Assembly (NCBI GenBank): GCA_951640165.1
Contig: OX621266.1
Coordinates: 3,224,001-3,288,000 of the forward strand
Origin: Pseudoips prasinana
Lineage: Eukaryota > Arthropoda > Insecta > Lepidoptera > Nolidae
Reading direction: 5' to 3'
Length of the DNA: 64,000 nt
In this document: positions 62,887-64,000 of the stretch, piece after piece
Numbering within the stretch: position 1 is the first letter of the stretch
Layout: every line of letters starts with the position of its first letter
The notes under the pieces: generated by a model
The model's database searches: none
What the model was told of the DNA's origin: nothing
The model's input: the letters and a program-made list of their open reading frames with translations, nothing else
Made by a program: the position numbers and the translations under genes

Positions 62887-63999
62887 CTAAAAGAATAATT
62901 TGTAATTAACTTTAGGCCGATTACGTTTAGACCGTGGTGTTGCTGCAGGTTCACTCGCCTGCTGTTGTGGTGACTCTTCGCCGGTAAACCCTGTGCTAGG
63001 AGAATCGGGTAATGCCTCCTGGAACTCCTCTTCCTCGGCCGAGTTGTCTGGTGTGGATGATTGCGAGCCCACTGAGGGTGTAGTCACCGGGGTGGCTGCT
63101 CTTGCTGAGCTAGACATATTTAAAGCAATCAGCGAGTCCTCTCCCCCTTCACCCGTGCCGGGACACGTCGTCACCTCAGTAGACAGGGTCTGTGAAGTTG
63201 AGCTTCTACTTCGCTCCTCTAAGTCTATGTCCACGTCTTTATCATCATTGTAATCGTCGCCTTTATACAAAATAATTTGATTTTTATGCTTTCTTAAGGT
63301 ACCATTAGTCAGTAAGTCTCTAATTAAATACAATACGTTGCCAATTTTTTTCATCACTGTCCCTTTGCGCCACGTATATTTACCATTAACAGCATAATTT
63401 TTATGTGAAATGATGTCCCCGGTGGCAAACACTTGCGTATTATGCCCACCCGTCTTATTTTGCGAACACTGTTTACGATAAACCGCATTAGCGAGAGCTG
63501 TGGATGATGACGATGGCGATTCAGGTTTTATTAGGTCAAGACGCGTTCTAAGCTTCCGACCGTAGACCAGTTCAGCTGGAGAAAACCCAGTTATTGTGTG
63601 AACGGAATTCCTGTAGTCGAACAAGTATTTTAATAGATTGTTTCTTAAATTTCGCGCCCCATTACCGCTAACCAAGCTTGTTTTAATACCCTTTTTAACT
63701 ATCTTTACGTAGCTTTCAGCTTGGCCGTTGCTGGCCGCGTGGTATGTCGGTGATGTCACGTGAGTAATTCCGTTCACCTTACAAAAAGCCTCAAACTCGC
63801 GTGATGTAAACGATGTACCATTGTCACTGACCAGCGTATGCGGTACCCCAAATCTAGCCATAAACTCATATAACCTATCGATTGTTGCTGCAGTGGAGGT
63901 ACTGCACTTCATATTATAAACCTCGACCCACTTGGAGTACGCATCCACTACCACCAAAAACGTGTGTCCATTAATAGGCCCCAGAAAATCAATATGCAC
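62887..63999 (-). CDS. Ty3/gypsy integrase (C-terminal part of pol), runs off the window
   Basis: The frame is open at the window edge, so only the pol C-terminus is seen. The integrase core has Asp in HIDFLGP, Asp in LVSDNGTSF and Glu in NGQAESYVK (DD35E type), then the GFSPAELVYGRKLRTRL block. A C-terminal domain (FATGDIISHKNY; WRKGTVMKKIGNVLYLI) and a Ser/Glu-rich tail ending NYKLFF follow. The frame ends ~70 bases before the polypurine tract, so no envelope gene follows. Intact as far as visible. Confidence 0.92.
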   Translation of the reverse strand: MHIDFLGPINGHTFLVVVDAYSKWVEVYNMKCSTSTAATIDRLYEFMARFGVPHTLVSDNGTSFTSREFEAFCKVNGITHVTSPTYHAASNGQAESYVKIVKKGIKTSLVSGNGARNLRNNLLKYLFDYRNSVHTITGFSPAELVYGRKLRTRLDLIKPESPSSSSTALANAVYRKQCSQNKTGGHNTQVFATGDIISHKNYAVNGKYTWRKGTVMKKIGNVLYLIRDLLTNGTLRKHKNQIILYKGDDYNDDKDVDIDLEERSRSSTSQTLSTEVTTCPGTGEGGEDSLIALNMSSSARAATPVTTPSVGSQSSTPDNSAEEEEFQEALPDSPSTGFTGEESPQQQASEPAATPRSKRNRPKVNYKLFF

Positions 64000-64000
64000 C

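Noticed and set aside
1..64000. CRISPR array, bacterial operons, riboswitches or rRNA
   Set aside because: The sequence is eukaryotic; the only regular short-period arrays are the 26-bp and 73-bp tandem repeats, which lack unique spacers.

Overview
The window is eukaryotic and insect-like, most probably from a moth or butterfly (Lepidoptera). It has no operons and no bacterial-type dense coding. It is AT-rich, carries several tRNA-derived SINEs of lepidopteran style, and is dominated by transposable elements: Tc1, mariner, DD41D, PIF/Harbinger-like MITE, CR1/Jockey-group LINEs, BEL/Pao and Ty3/gypsy. The order-level assignment is an inference from repeat style; no species can be named.

Layout. 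1-6 kb: first copy of a large duplicated block (1200-5145) carrying a LINE scrap, a palindromic MITE and a SINE, then a tandem repeat. 6-11.4 kb: an intact Tc1-like element with clear TIRs (6004-7595), BEL/Pao scraps, and an intact DD41D transposase (9804-10877, minus). 11.4-17 kb: a 5'-truncated LINE, then a decayed BEL/Pao gag-protease region (minus) split by a CR1-like LINE flanked by an 8-bp target duplication. 17.9-18.9 kb: a Harbinger-like MITE with TAA target duplication. 20-26.7 kb: second copy of the large block, followed by an inverted copy that holds a longer palindromic MITE, into which an intact 1288-bp mariner has jumped.

27-30.5 kb: the only convincing host gene, three exons of a secreted serine-protease-homologue-like protein whose residues at the catalytic His and at the usual first disulfide are changed. 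33.4-37.5 kb: a two-ORF LINE with one nonsense codon. 38.4 kb: a terminal exon encoding a cysteine-rich CXC-like domain. 39.9-49.3 kb: two CR1-group LINEs, one nested in the other in opposite orientation, all four ORFs open. 49.3-54 kb: a third LINE (minus) with a PHD-finger ORF1, disabled by an insertion, a nonsense codon and a changed RT active-site residue.

54-57.6 kb: two tandem stretches of a ~528-bp repeat in opposite orientations, with a non-autonomous LTR element inserted (two 344-bp LTRs that look identical, AGTA target duplication). 57.65-62.56 kb: a Ty3/gypsy element with 5' LTR, PBS, gag and pol, truncated in integrase. 62.7-64 kb: the 3' part of a second Ty3/gypsy element (minus) with a very short LTR, running off the window.

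The elements do not form a pathway. They form a record of repeated nested insertion, inversion and duplication, and several look young enough to be, or recently to have been, mobile.
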